33,971 nucleotides of DNA from Lachnoclostridium sp. An131 (GCF_002160825.1 NZ_NFLI01000025.1:1-33971), one strand, 5' to 3'; positions 22,962-31,032 are shown, counted from the stretch's first letter. Made by a program: numbers and translations. Notes: generated from the letters alone by a model not told the origin.

Positions 22962-24309
22962 TGCCAGAACACAGAGAAGGGATTTGACCACCGGTCCCGC
23001 AGGAAAACAGATTTTTTTATTTGCTCTGCCTCTTCTGGGGGCGAGCCTTATCCAGCAGCTCTACAATACTGTGGATCTGCTGTTTGTGGGAAATATTCTG
23101 GGAACGGAGGCTACGGCGGCTGTGGGCGCAAGCTCTCTCCTTACGAGCTGTATCGTGGGTTTTTTTACGGGGCTTTCGATCGGAACAGGCGTTGTAATTT
23201 CCCTGGCGGAGGGACAGGGCAGAAGAGAAAAGATCCGGAAGACGGTTCATACGGCTATGGGAATCTCGCTGATCGGCGGCATTGTGCTTACAGCGGCAGG
23301 ACTGCTGCTGTCCCGCCGGATTCTGCTCTGGATGAATACGCCGGAAGAAATTCTCGAACAGGCGCTTGCCTATATCCGTATATACCTTCTGAGTATGCTT
23401 CCGCTTTTTCTCTATAATATGAACTCTGGGATCATCCGGGCCAGAGGAGATTCCCGTACCCCCATGCTGTTTCAGCTTCTGGGAGCCGTGATCAATCTTG
23501 CTTTTGACTGGATCACCATGAAATATTGGGGGATGGGCGTGGATGGCGCAGCCTGGGCTACGTTTGGAGCGCAGCTGGCAGCAGGTCTTGGTTCTGTCGT
23601 TTATCTGATGAGAAGAGAGGATGCGTACCGCCTGGAGCTGGGGAAGATCTGCATTTCCGGGGATATTTTGAGAGAAATTCTCCGGATTGGAGTTCCGGCA
23701 GGGCTTCAGAATATGGTGATTACCATTTCCAATATTTTTGTTCAGACGGCCATCAACGGCTTAGGAGTGAGTGTGATCGCGGCGTTCACAGCCTATTTTA
23801 AGGTAGAACTGATTCTGTATCTTCCGATTGTAGCGTTTGGCCAGGCAGCCACGACCTTTGTGGGCCAGAACCTGGGCGCAGGAAAGACAGGACGTATGAA
23901 AAAAGGCGTAAAGAGCTGCATTGGCATGGGGATTTCCTATACGGTTCTTATGTCTGTGCTGCTGATGGTATTCGGGCGACTGGCCTTTGGCCTTTTTTCC
24001 CAGGATACGGCGGTGGTCGAGACAGGACTGCGGATTATCCATGTGACCTTCCCGTTCTATTGGCTGTATGTGATTCTGGAGGTTCATGCAGATGCGCTCC
24101 GCGGCACCGGCAATTCCATGCTGCCTATGGCGGTGATCCTGCTCTGTCTGTGTGTGCTGCGTACGCTGCTTCTTTTCGCATTTACGCAGGCATGGGACAG
24201 CCTGGAGGCAGTAGCCGCCGTATATCCGTGTGCATGGCTGGCTGCAGCCGTCTGCCTTACATTTTTCTGGCTGCGGGAGGCTGCGGCGTGTGAAAAGCGC
24301 TGCGCCTGA
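22957..24309 (+). CDS. MATE-family multidrug/metabolite exporter
   Basis: A 450-residue transporter with 12 predicted membrane segments, using Na+ or H+ to export organic solutes. Family marks are PLLGASLIQQLYNTVDLLFVGNILG at the start of each bundle pattern, GTGVVISLAEGQ, MNSGIIRARGDSRTPM, and in the second half VPAGLQNMVITISNIFVQTAIN, QAATTFVGQNLGAG and DALRGTGNSMLPM. It resembles the MepA/VmrA branch. The start is placed at 22957 (GGAG, 6-bp spacing); the duplicated start at 22912, or GTG at 22885, would add a repeated N-terminal P-K-S-x-M-E-Q extension. It is third in the cobalamin-controlled unit. The substrate is unknown; export of a metal chelator or corrinoid fragment is a guess. Confidence 0.93.
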   Translation: MNARTQRRDLTTGPAGKQIFLFALPLLGASLIQQLYNTVDLLFVGNILGTEATAAVGASSLLTSCIVGFFTGLSIGTGVVISLAEGQGRREKIRKTVHTAMGISLIGGIVLTAAGLLLSRRILLWMNTPEEILEQALAYIRIYLLSMLPLFLYNMNSGIIRARGDSRTPMLFQLLGAVINLAFDWITMKYWGMGVDGAAWATFGAQLAAGLGSVVYLMRREDAYRLELGKICISGDILREILRIGVPAGLQNMVITISNIFVQTAINGLGVSVIAAFTAYFKVELILYLPIVAFGQAATTFVGQNLGAGKTGRMKKGVKSCIGMGISYTVLMSVLLMVFGRLAFGLFSQDTAVVETGLRIIHVTFPFYWLYVILEVHADALRGTGNSMLPMAVILLCLCVLRTLLLFAFTQAWDSLEAVAAVYPCAWLAAAVCLTFFWLREAAACEKRCA

Positions 24310-24342
24310 AAAAAGCACCAGCCGCGGAAGGTCCGGTTTTTT
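24309..24342. terminator. Bidirectional terminator between the MATE gene and the orphan riboswitch unit
   Basis: AAAAAA (24309-24314) and TTTTTT (24337-24342) flank a GC-rich core with ACC/GGT ends, so each strand gives a hairpin followed by a T tract. It ends the plus-strand operon and would also stop the minus-strand riboswitch transcript before it runs antisense into the MATE gene. Confidence 0.6.
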
Positions 24343-24519
24343 CTCATCTGTTCCCCGCCTGGAGAGGGCAGGGATCTGTACAGGGAAACAGAATTGAAAA
24401 AACAGAGCTTTGCCGTGGCTGATGCTTACATATTACCGGTGCAGCTGCCGTTTCCATATCGGGAAACAGCGCGGAAGCGCAAATAGAAAATACTGCAGGG
24501 TGCAGCAGGCCGAATGCCG

Positions 24520-24696
24520 TCACAGCCTGCCGGGACCTGTTGCCAGCGCCTCCCTGTTCCGGTGGTTTGTACGGTTCCACACATAAAGCATTCCATAAAT
24601 AAAAATGCCTGCTCCAAAAGAAGACAGACATACATAAAAAGATAAAATCTTTTTAAACAGGAACTGAACTTTCTTCGGAAGTTTCTCCTTCAGCAT
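24520..24696 (-). CDS. Small membrane peptide (58 codons) right behind a cobalamin riboswitch
   Basis: The only plausible reading frame downstream of the minus-strand riboswitch. The ATG at 24696 lies one base past the P1 stem, and the only Shine-Dalgarno-like sequence is the AGGA inside the conserved 3' part of the riboswitch. The peptide has a basic N-terminus (MLKEKLPKKVQFLFKK), one membrane segment (about 17-38, ILSFYVCLSSFGAGIFIYGMLYVW) and a polar tail with RTNHRNRE. It does not match CbtB, CbiN or other small B12/cobalt proteins known to me. It may be a novel small protein, a leader peptide, or the remnant of a lost transporter gene. Confidence 0.4.
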   Translation of the reverse strand: MLKEKLPKKVQFLFKKILSFYVCLSSFGAGIFIYGMLYVWNRTNHRNREALATGPGRL

Positions 24697-24697
24697 T

Positions 24698-24896
24698 AAG
24701 CAGGTTTCCTGGCTTACAGATCGACACATCTTCCCCTTCCTTCTCATACGGACTCTCCGTACAATGGATTATGCGGGGGATGCTCCCTGTTTACAGTGAC
24801 CGGATCGCTCAGGACTTGCACCTGATTCCCTTTTCCCGCCCAAACAGCAGCGCCTGGACAGGCACTTAATACCTTTCTATGGAATTGTACCTGCTT
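24698..24896 (-). promoter_or_regulatory. Cobalamin riboswitch (minus strand), without a recognisable B12 gene
   Basis: Read on the minus strand: P1 pairs AAGCAGGT (24896-24889) with ACCTGCTT (24705-24698). Between them lie GGGAATCAGGTGCAAGTCCTGAGCGATCCGGTCACTGTAAACAGGG in short conserved blocks, GGAAGGGGAAGATG, and the very characteristic CTGTAAGCCAGGAAACCTGC end. All core blocks of the family are present. A short hairpin (24667-24683) follows without a T tract. The transcript contains only a 58-codon frame before the terminator at 24342-24309. Confidence 0.9.
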
Positions 24897-24925
24897 ATTA
24901 TAGCATTTTGTGAAAGAGGCGTCAA
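24897..24925 (-). promoter_or_regulatory. Promoter of the minus-strand riboswitch transcript
   Basis: On the minus strand: TTGACG (24925-24920), a 17-bp spacer and TATAAT (24902-24897) with an extended TG one base ahead. This near-consensus promoter places the start a few bases after the P1 5' arm begins, or close to it. Confidence 0.8.
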
Positions 24926-24936
24926 TGAAATTTCAG

Positions 24937-24961
24937 GCATGCATTTGCACAGCATGCATTT
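24937..24961. repeat. Direct repeat upstream of the riboswitch promoter
   Basis: GCATGCATTT occurs twice (24937-24946 and 24952-24961), 15 bp apart, 12 bp beyond the -35 of the minus-strand promoter. Two tandem sites at 1.5 helical turns suggest an activator or regulator site; no protein is identified. Confidence 0.5.
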
Positions 24962-25035
24962 ATATGGGGATTTCCGTTTCCGGAAAAAGGGGCTTTAAGA
25001 AGAATTAAGAAATTTCCTATGGAAATCTTCATGCG

Positions 25036-25067
25036 TTCCATTGTATTATTATGTTAGTACAATGGAA
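25036..25067. promoter_or_regulatory. Inverted-repeat operator with embedded -10 boxes
   Basis: 13-bp arms with one mismatch, TTCCATTGTATTA (25036-25048) and TAGTACAATGGAA (25055-25067), 6-bp spacer. TACAAT at 25058-25063 can serve as -10 for the ABC genes, with a mirror-image TACAAT on the other strand. It lies 106 bp before the ATPase start. Similar dyads are bound by GntR/YtrA-type regulators of small ABC operons, but no such gene is adjacent. Confidence 0.5.
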
Positions 25068-25172
25068 TCCTGCTCTGACATAAGACAGCGGCTGGAAAAA
25101 GCTGCAGTCAGGGCGGCAGGGGCCGGCCCGGGCAGGTGAAGCACGGGTGGAATGAGGAGAGGAGATCGGGGA

Positions 25173-25877
25173 ATGGATTTTGTGATTGAGCATTTGTCAA
25201 AGAGCTTCGAGACGAAAAAGGTGCTGAAGGATATCAGCTTTACCTTTGAGAGCGGAAAGATTTACGGCCTGCTTGGAAGAAACGGCGCCGGAAAGACGAC
25301 GCTGTTCAACTGCCTGAACAAGGACATGAAGGCGGATGGAGGAAGCTTTTATCTGGATGAGGATGGAAACCGGAGGGATGTGGTTCCCGACGATATCGGT
25401 TATGTGCTTTCCACGCCTACAGTGCCGGAATTTCTCACCGGGCGGGAATTCCTGAAATTTTTTCTGGATATTCATCAGGGAAAGCTTCAGGATCCGAAGC
25501 CGCTGGACGACTATTTTGATTTCATGAGCATTGAGCCGGAGGACCGGGACAAGCTGATGAAAAATTATTCCCACGGCATGAAAAACAAGATGCAGATGCT
25601 GATCAATATGATAGCGAGGCCTAATATTCTTCTTCTGGACGAGCCTCTGACCTCCCTCGATGTGGTGATGGCGGAGGAGATGAAGGAGCTGCTCCGTTCT
25701 CTGAAGACGGGGAGAATTACGATTTTCTCCACGCATCTTTTGGACCTGGCGGTAGATTTGTGTGATGAGATCGTCCTGCTTTCCCATGGGGTGCTGGAAT
25801 CCGTGGATAAGTCAAACTTGGATGATCAGGAGTTTAAGGAGAAGATTATCGCAGCTCTCCGGGAGGAAAACGTATGA
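25173..25877 (+). CDS. ABC transporter ATP-binding protein
   Basis: A 234-residue ATPase of the ABC-2 exporter type. Walker A is GRNGAGKTT (about residues 35-43). The signature is the variant YSHGMKNKM, usual for this subgroup in place of LSGGQ. Walker B is ILLLDEPLTSLD and the switch histidine is in STH. The start at 25173 is preferred (GGAG 8 bp upstream; begins MDFVIEHL) over the in-frame ATG at 25152. It overlaps the membrane gene by 4 bp (ATGA), so the two form one exporter. Cargo is unknown. Confidence 0.93.
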   Translation: MDFVIEHLSKSFETKKVLKDISFTFESGKIYGLLGRNGAGKTTLFNCLNKDMKADGGSFYLDEDGNRRDVVPDDIGYVLSTPTVPEFLTGREFLKFFLDIHQGKLQDPKPLDDYFDFMSIEPEDRDKLMKNYSHGMKNKMQMLINMIARPNILLLDEPLTSLDVVMAEEMKELLRSLKTGRITIFSTHLLDLAVDLCDEIVLLSHGVLESVDKSNLDDQEFKEKIIAALREENV

Positions 25878-27571
25878 GGAGCGGAATGGAAGACAGGCGG
25901 GTAAGCACGCAGGCATCACAGGCCGGAAGTCAGAAAACCGGAAGCCAGAAAACCGGAAACCAGAAAGCTGGAAGCGCCGGTACGGGTATGGCAAGGACCC
26001 TTCGCATTACCTTTTCCCTGCGCAACACATACCGTGTCAATAACATTCTGTATGCCTTGAAGCAGATTCCGCTTGTGGGGCGCATTCTGCCGGAGACCCT
26101 GTACCAGGAGCCGGGACTTAAGATTCTGGCCAATATTATTTCTGTGCTCTGGGAGATTTTTGCGGCACTGATCGGAAAGGGAGTATACTTTCTGATTCTT
26201 CTGGGAGCTGCAGCTCTCTATCCGTCTCCGGAAAAGAGGGCACTGTTTCTGTATCTGATGGTGATCTGTACAGTGCTGGGCGGCTTTGTGAACACGTACA
26301 TGTTTAATCCGACGAAGGATAAATATTATGCGCTGATTCTTCTGCGGATGGATGCCCGTTCCTATACGCTGGTAAATTACGGCTATGCATTGATAAAGCT
26401 GGCAGCTGCCTATCTGCTGTTTGGCCTTCTGACCGGCGGCCTGGTGGATCTGCCTGTATGGCAGCGCGTGCTGCTTCCGCTTTTTGCGGTGGGAGTGAAG
26501 CTTTTCGCGGCAGCTTATATGCTTCGGGATTACGAGAAAACGGGGAATGCATCCAACGAAAACAAAGTGGGTCCGCTTTACTGGGCAGCTTTGTTCCTGG
26601 GCCTGGCGGCAGCCTTTGGCCTTCCGGCCATCGGAATCTTTCTTCCGGAGACTGCAAGCCTGATTTTCATGGGCCTTGGCGTAGCTCTTGGCGCATTTTC
26701 TGCCAGAAGGATTCTGCGTTTTGCGTTCTACCGCGAGATGTACCAGGAGCTTCTGGGAGACTGGATGGATCAGATGGACAAGGGCGGCGCCTCCAAAACA
26801 GCCAGCGCGGCGAGAAAACAGAGCGAGAAGGCCATCTCTGCGGATACAGGCATCACCAGCAGCCGGAATGGCTTTGAATATCTGAATGAGCTGTTCATCA
26901 AGCGGCACCAGAGAATCTTATGGAGAGCGGCAGAGAAAATCGCGTTTGTCTGCCTGATTCTTGTGCTGGCGGCCCTGATTGCCCTTTCTCTTTATCCGGA
27001 GGTAAAGACAGTAGTCAATGAGCTTACCATGCAGTTTCTGCCGTATTTTGTGTTTATTCTGTATGCGATTAACCGGGGAACTGGTTTTACCCAGGCGCTT
27101 TTCATAAACTGCGACAGCAGCCTTCTGACCTACTCCTTCTATAAAAAGCCCGGGCAGATTCTGAAGCTGTTCCGCATCCGTCTTCGGGAAATTATCAAGA
27201 TCAATCTGCTTCCGGCCTTTGTAATAGGTGCGGGGCTGGCAGTGCTGCTCTTTGCCTCCGGCGGAACGGACAATCCGGTCAATTATGCGGTGCTTGTGGT
27301 ATCCGTGCTCTGTATGAGCGTGTTTTTCTCCGTGCATTATCTGATGATTTACTATCTGCTGCAGCCCTATACGGCGGGCGCGGAGATGAAAAGCGGAACC
27401 TATAAGATTGTGATGACTGTCACTTATTTTGTCTGCTATCTGATGATGCGGGTACAGATGCCGACGTTCATTTTTGGGCTTATGACGATCGTGTTCTGTG
27501 TGGCTTACAGCGTGATTGCCTGCGTTGTGGTGTACCGGATGGCGCCGAAGACCTTTAAGCTGAGACTGTAA
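25874..27571 (+). CDS. ABC-2-type exporter membrane subunit
   Basis: A 565-residue polytopic protein with about 12 predicted membrane segments in two blocks (roughly 75-290 and 360-555). A charged cytoplasmic loop separates them (about 290-345, rich in Lys/Ala/Ser). The N-terminal 40 residues are a low-complexity tail built from a 15-bp tandem repeat (GSQKT units). The ATG overlaps the ATPase stop, so translation is coupled. Large fused permeases of this kind export drugs, peptides or lipids; the substrate cannot be told. No terminator is obvious before the next gene, 110 bp on. Confidence 0.85.
   Translation: MRSGMEDRRVSTQASQAGSQKTGSQKTGNQKAGSAGTGMARTLRITFSLRNTYRVNNILYALKQIPLVGRILPETLYQEPGLKILANIISVLWEIFAALIGKGVYFLILLGAAALYPSPEKRALFLYLMVICTVLGGFVNTYMFNPTKDKYYALILLRMDARSYTLVNYGYALIKLAAAYLLFGLLTGGLVDLPVWQRVLLPLFAVGVKLFAAAYMLRDYEKTGNASNENKVGPLYWAALFLGLAAAFGLPAIGIFLPETASLIFMGLGVALGAFSARRILRFAFYREMYQELLGDWMDQMDKGGASKTASAARKQSEKAISADTGITSSRNGFEYLNELFIKRHQRILWRAAEKIAFVCLILVLAALIALSLYPEVKTVVNELTMQFLPYFVFILYAINRGTGFTQALFINCDSSLLTYSFYKKPGQILKLFRIRLREIIKINLLPAFVIGAGLAVLLFASGGTDNPVNYAVLVVSVLCMSVFFSVHYLMIYYLLQPYTAGAEMKSGTYKIVMTVTYFVCYLMMRVQMPTFIFGLMTIVFCVAYSVIACVVVYRMAPKTFKLRL
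25925..25969 (+). repeat. Three tandem 15-bp repeats in the permease N-terminus
   Basis: Unit GGAAGYCAGAAAACC repeated three times (last copy degenerate), encoding GSQKT-type pentapeptides. The copies keep the frame. It looks like recent slippage expansion in a dispensable tail. Confidence 0.9.
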
Positions 27572-27680
27572 GAAGATGCTGAAGCGGATTGGAAAAATTT
27601 CCGGGCGCTTTTAAGGAAACCGGAGAAGTATTTAAGGAGCGTTCAGGATTTGATTCAGGGCCTTGTGGGAGAAGGGGAAG

Positions 27681-29296
27681 ATGAAAAGAGAAGAAATGGG
27701 AAGCTGCGGCCTGATATTTCTATATCTTGCCGGACAGAAGGAGGAGAACGGCGGACTTCGTATCAGAAAGGTGGACAGCTGCCAGGATATCCTCGATTTT
27801 TCAGGGCAGGTCCGCGTTCTGCGGGAGGAGGTTTCCGGCGAGGCAGACATAGAGCTTTTTTGCATCCTGGGCCGCAGCGAGAGGGTAGAGAAAATTTTTT
27901 CTGTGATAGACAGGCAGATTCAGGATAATTTTCAGAGGATTTTGAAAGAGGAAGAGATCGAGCTGGAAAATGAAGAGCTGGACTTTTTTGCAAGGGAATT
28001 TTCTGTGCTTATCCAGGAGCATATTTTCTGCGGAGAATACGTGAGGTATCCACGGTCGTGCGTATGGAGCTTTGGAGAATGGGAGCTTGCCGGATTCTGG
28101 GCGGGGCTGGGGCCGGAGGATGAGGGGCATTTGCTGGCGGACAGCGCTGTGAGCCTGTGGATGAGCTATGAGAAGCCGATGCTTTTTGGAAAGCAGATGA
28201 TGATTCAGTCCTTCGAGCTCCGGGACCTGAGTGGAAGAAAAATTCTGGGAGCTGTTCCGGAACCGGACAGCGGTCAGTGGTATCTTCTTCTGGAAGGCGG
28301 CCGGAAGCTGCGGCTTGGTGAGGAGGTGCCTTATATCGGAGAAAGAGCCGGGATGCGCGATTTCGGGGATGCAACAGTTACAGCAGTCGATACGATTATA
28401 AACAATCCGGTTTACGCGTATGGGGAATTGTATGAGCCGCAGGAGCTGTTTGAGGAATGGCACAAAGTATTTTTATACCTGCTGGCGCTGTCGGATAAGG
28501 AGTGGACTTCGGAAAATATTGCGCCAGTCTATGAAAAATTTCTGGATTTTGTGAAAGAGCATATCTGCCTGTGCCATAAGGTGCCGGCTTTTTTGGAAAA
28601 AGGGATGTTTGCAGAATGTCTGGCAATAAATGTAGAGAACCTGAGAGGCTTTCTGAAGGGCAGAGAGGAGCCCGTGGTTTCGAAGGAGCTTCTAAAGCTT
28701 CTGAACAGCCGGTATGTGTATATTCCCTATCTCTGGGAGGCGCTGAAGAAGGAGCTTCCCGGCGCCGTATGCGAGAGACAGATACCGGAATTTGCGCCGG
28801 AAAGATTGAAAAAATATCTGTGCAGCGCAGAGGAGGGGACAGCATATGAGAAGGGTGTCCGCTGGGAAAAGGCTGCCGAATATTATGTACAGCAGATCTG
28901 CGGGCTTCGGATTACCGGAAAACGAGTGAAAACGGGATTTCAGGAAATTGATTTGAGCGCGGTGAATGTTTCTCTTGACAGCAGGCTCTGGGAAATGGGA
29001 TCCTATATTTTGATAGAATGCAAGAACTGGTCGGAAAAGGCCGGTATTGAGGTGATTCGTACGCTGGTGCATATCTGCGCATACAAAGGAAATAAGACAG
29101 CCTTTTATTTGCTGCAAATGGCATTACACAAGACGCCGGTGAGGAGATAAAACGTGCGGCCCTGAACCAGTGCTTTATTCTGTGCTTTACGAAAAAGGAG
29201 CTCTGGGAGCTTGAAAACATAAATCAGTGCAGAACGCTTCTGGATAAGAAGTGGAAAGAATTGGTTTGCGCTCAGGAGGAGGGGGCGCTGATATGA
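27681..29296 (+). pseudogene. Large unknown protein with C-terminal Mrr-like nuclease domain, frameshifted
   Basis: The open frame runs to a stop at 29150, but homology continues one frame over to 29296. At 29107-29111 the T run after ACAGCC is one base short: adding a T joins TAF to LFAANGITQDAGEEIKRAA and on through FILCFTKKELWEL to the stop. The restored end overlaps the next start as ATGA, strong evidence that this was the original frame. About 535 residues result. The first 390 have no domain I recognise. The C-terminal 150 look like a PD-(D/E)xK fold of the Mrr/REase type: GVRWEKAAEYYV helix, FQEIDL (Asp), ILIECKNW (E-x-K) and FLFAANGITQDA. Either a real mutation or a homopolymer error explains the break. 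A defence role is possible but unproven. Confidence 0.7.
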
Positions 29297-30321
29297 TTAT
29301 AAGCGCGAGCAGAAGAACAGATATCCCTGCCTTTTATTCCGAGTGGCTGGTGAACCGGCTGAAAGAGGGCTTTGCACTGGTGCGGAACCCCAGAAACTAT
29401 CATCAGCTCAGCCGGATCGCGCTCACGCCGGAACAGGTGGAGGGAATCGTGCTGTGGACGAAGAACCCGGCGCCGATGCTTGACAGGCTTCCTGCCTTAA
29501 AAGACTATGTATATTACTTTCAGTTTACTCTTACGCCTTATGGAAGAGATGTGGAGCCTGGCCTGCCGGATAAGGACAGGGTTATGATTCCGGTGTTTCA
29601 GGAGCTGTCCCGGAGAATCGGCAGAGAGCGCGCCGTCTGGCGCTATGATCCCATCTTTTTTGGCCGGACTCATACGCCTCAGTGGCATCTGCAGCGGTTT
29701 CATGAGATGGCGGCCCGTCTGTCTGGGTACACGGAAGAATGTGTCATCAGTTTTCTGGACTATTACCGGAATACGCAGAAGCAGATGGAAGGGCTGGGCC
29801 TTGTGGAGCTGGCATCAGAGGAAAGGACCGTGTTTCTGAGAAAGCTGGCGCAGGCCGCGGCCGGATACGGCCTGCGTCTGAAAGCCTGCGCCGAGGATCC
29901 GTCCTTCCGTGCATTGGGAATCCTTCCGTCCAGCTGTGTGGATGCCGCCCGTCTGGAGCGTATCAGAGGAGGCCGGGAGAGTGCCGGCAGTAGTCGGGAG
30001 GATATCGGCGGTGGCCGGGCGGGTATCGGGAGTCACCAGGAATGTATGAACGGAAGTCGGGCGGGTATCAGTGGAGATTTGGAACGAGCCGGCCGCCGCC
30101 CGGTCCCGGCTGGACGGGACCGGAACCAGCGGCCTCTCTGCGGCTGTGCCGCCAGCGTAGACATTGGCGTGTACAATACCTGCGCTCATGGCTGCAGGTA
30201 TTGCTACGCCAATTATAATCCGGCAGCGGTTCGTGGGAATCGGGAGAGGTATTCCCCGGAAGAACCGCTGCTGTGCGGAAGAGTGGAGAAGGGAGATGTG
30301 GTGAGGGAGAGACGGCAATAG
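29293..30321 (+). CDS. DUF1848-family protein with C-terminal Cys cluster
   Basis: A 342-residue cytosolic protein. It begins with the family signature MIISASRRTDIPAFYSEW, has LWTKNPAPML, FTLTPYGRDVEPGLPDK, AVWRYDPIFF and CVISFLDYYR, and ends with NTCAHGCRYCYANY, a C-x3-C-x2-C motif like that of radical-SAM enzymes. The biochemical role of DUF1848 is not known to me; iron-sulfur binding is likely. The ATG overlaps the preceding nuclease-like gene by 4 bp, so they were one operon. Between the conserved DAARLERI and the PLCGC segment an extra stretch of about 45 residues is built from a seven-residue repeat. The Cys residues themselves are intact, so the protein may still work. Confidence 0.85.
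   Translation: MIISASRRTDIPAFYSEWLVNRLKEGFALVRNPRNYHQLSRIALTPEQVEGIVLWTKNPAPMLDRLPALKDYVYYFQFTLTPYGRDVEPGLPDKDRVMIPVFQELSRRIGRERAVWRYDPIFFGRTHTPQWHLQRFHEMAARLSGYTEECVISFLDYYRNTQKQMEGLGLVELASEERTVFLRKLAQAAAGYGLRLKACAEDPSFRALGILPSSCVDAARLERIRGGRESAGSSREDIGGGRAGIGSHQECMNGSRAGISGDLERAGRRPVPAGRDRNQRPLCGCAASVDIGVYNTCAHGCRYCYANYNPAAVRGNRERYSPEEPLLCGRVEKGDVVRERRQ
29974..30099 (+). repeat. Six degenerate 21-bp repeats inserted in the DUF1848 gene
   Basis: Consecutive heptapeptides RESAGSS, REDIGGG, RAGIGSH, QECMNGS, RAGISGD and LERAGRR. The DNA unit is built around GTCGGGCGGGTATC and keeps the frame. The decayed paralogue at 18849-19759 has no such stretch at this place. Confidence 0.75.
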
Positions 30322-30418
30322 GGAAAAGCAAAAGCTGCGAAAGCTTAAATAAGCGTCAGCCCGGCAGCAGTATACTGTCTGATGCGCTGGGTGAAATGAA
30401 GGAGGGGTATATTAGATT

Positions 30419-30895
30419 ATGAATGATCGTATAACTTTAACAGAGGCATTTAAAGTAATGATGGGGTATGGTCCTGCTGTCTGGCTGGGGGTTCTGGCGG
30501 CAGTGGTGACATTTGTTGTGGAGATCATTCTGTGCTCCAAAGGTATTTTGTTTTCTGGCGGAGAACAGAAGCTGAAACGGGCCAGAAAGGAAGGAAAAGC
30601 CGTACTGGGTACTCTGAAGAGCTGCCGGTATAAAGACCGGGAACCGGAGGGAAAGACGGCGAACCGCCTGTATACCGGGATCTATGAGTACACTGTGGAT
30701 GGGGTGACCCGGACAAAGCAGCTTGTTCTATCTGGTCAAAAACCGCCCCATACACTCTATTTTTACTACACCTCCAATCCGGAGCATGTGTTTTCCGAGT
30801 ATGATGTGGGGAAAAATCCTCTGAAGCTTCTGCTGTACATTATCCCGGTCCTGGTGGCCTATGTGGTTATGACAGCGCTTGGGTTCCGGCCTTGA
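30419..30895 (+). CDS. Small membrane protein, DUF3592-like
   Basis: A 158-residue protein with membrane segments at about 20-42 and 135-153. A soluble beta-rich middle contains GKAVLGTLKSCRYKD, TGIYEYTVDGVTRTKQLVLSG and PPHTLYFYYTSNPEHVFSEYD. The layout (strand, loop, strand, then P-P-x-T-L-Y-Y-x-x-N-P) suits the DUF3592 type of extracellular or cytosolic beta domain between two anchors. Function is unknown. GGAGGGG lies 14 bp before the ATG, which is a little far. A paralogue of matching layout, split by an IS110 element, lies at 31077-33183 in the opposite direction. Confidence 0.8.
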   Translation: MNDRITLTEAFKVMMGYGPAVWLGVLAAVVTFVVEIILCSKGILFSGGEQKLKRARKEGKAVLGTLKSCRYKDREPEGKTANRLYTGIYEYTVDGVTRTKQLVLSGQKPPHTLYFYYTSNPEHVFSEYDVGKNPLKLLLYIIPVLVAYVVMTALGFRP

Positions 30896-30907
30896 ACGGC
30901 CGGAACC
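30882..30907. repeat. Perfect hairpin over the stop codon of the small membrane gene
   Basis: A perfect 10-bp stem GGTTCCGGCC (30882-30891) / GGCCGGAACC (30898-30907) with a 6-nt loop holding the TGA stop. No T tract follows on either strand. It may protect or end the transcript. The next 125 bp (30908-31032) show nothing further. Confidence 0.75.
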
Positions 30908-31032
30908 TGCAAAAGAAATATTTCCGATGGATGTATATGGAGATGCTTGCGGGATTTTCGCCGGCTGTGTAGATGAAATGGCAGTTTGCAGAAGTTAACG
31001 GATTACTGGTCCCGGTTTTTAGTCTTTGAAAG

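Noticed and set aside
24344-24635. Two overlapping frames of 69 and 95 codons downstream of the orphan riboswitch
   Set aside because: No ribosome binding site; they start in an AT-rich hairpin and their composition is that of out-of-frame sequence.
24520-25036. Riboswitch-controlled antisense RNA against the MATE gene
   Set aside because: A bidirectional terminator at 24309-24342 should stop the minus-strand transcript before it enters the MATE gene.
29105-29115. Programmed -1 frameshifting in the nuclease-like gene
   Set aside because: CCTTTTAT does not allow re-pairing of both tRNAs after a one-base slip, and no stimulatory structure was evident.
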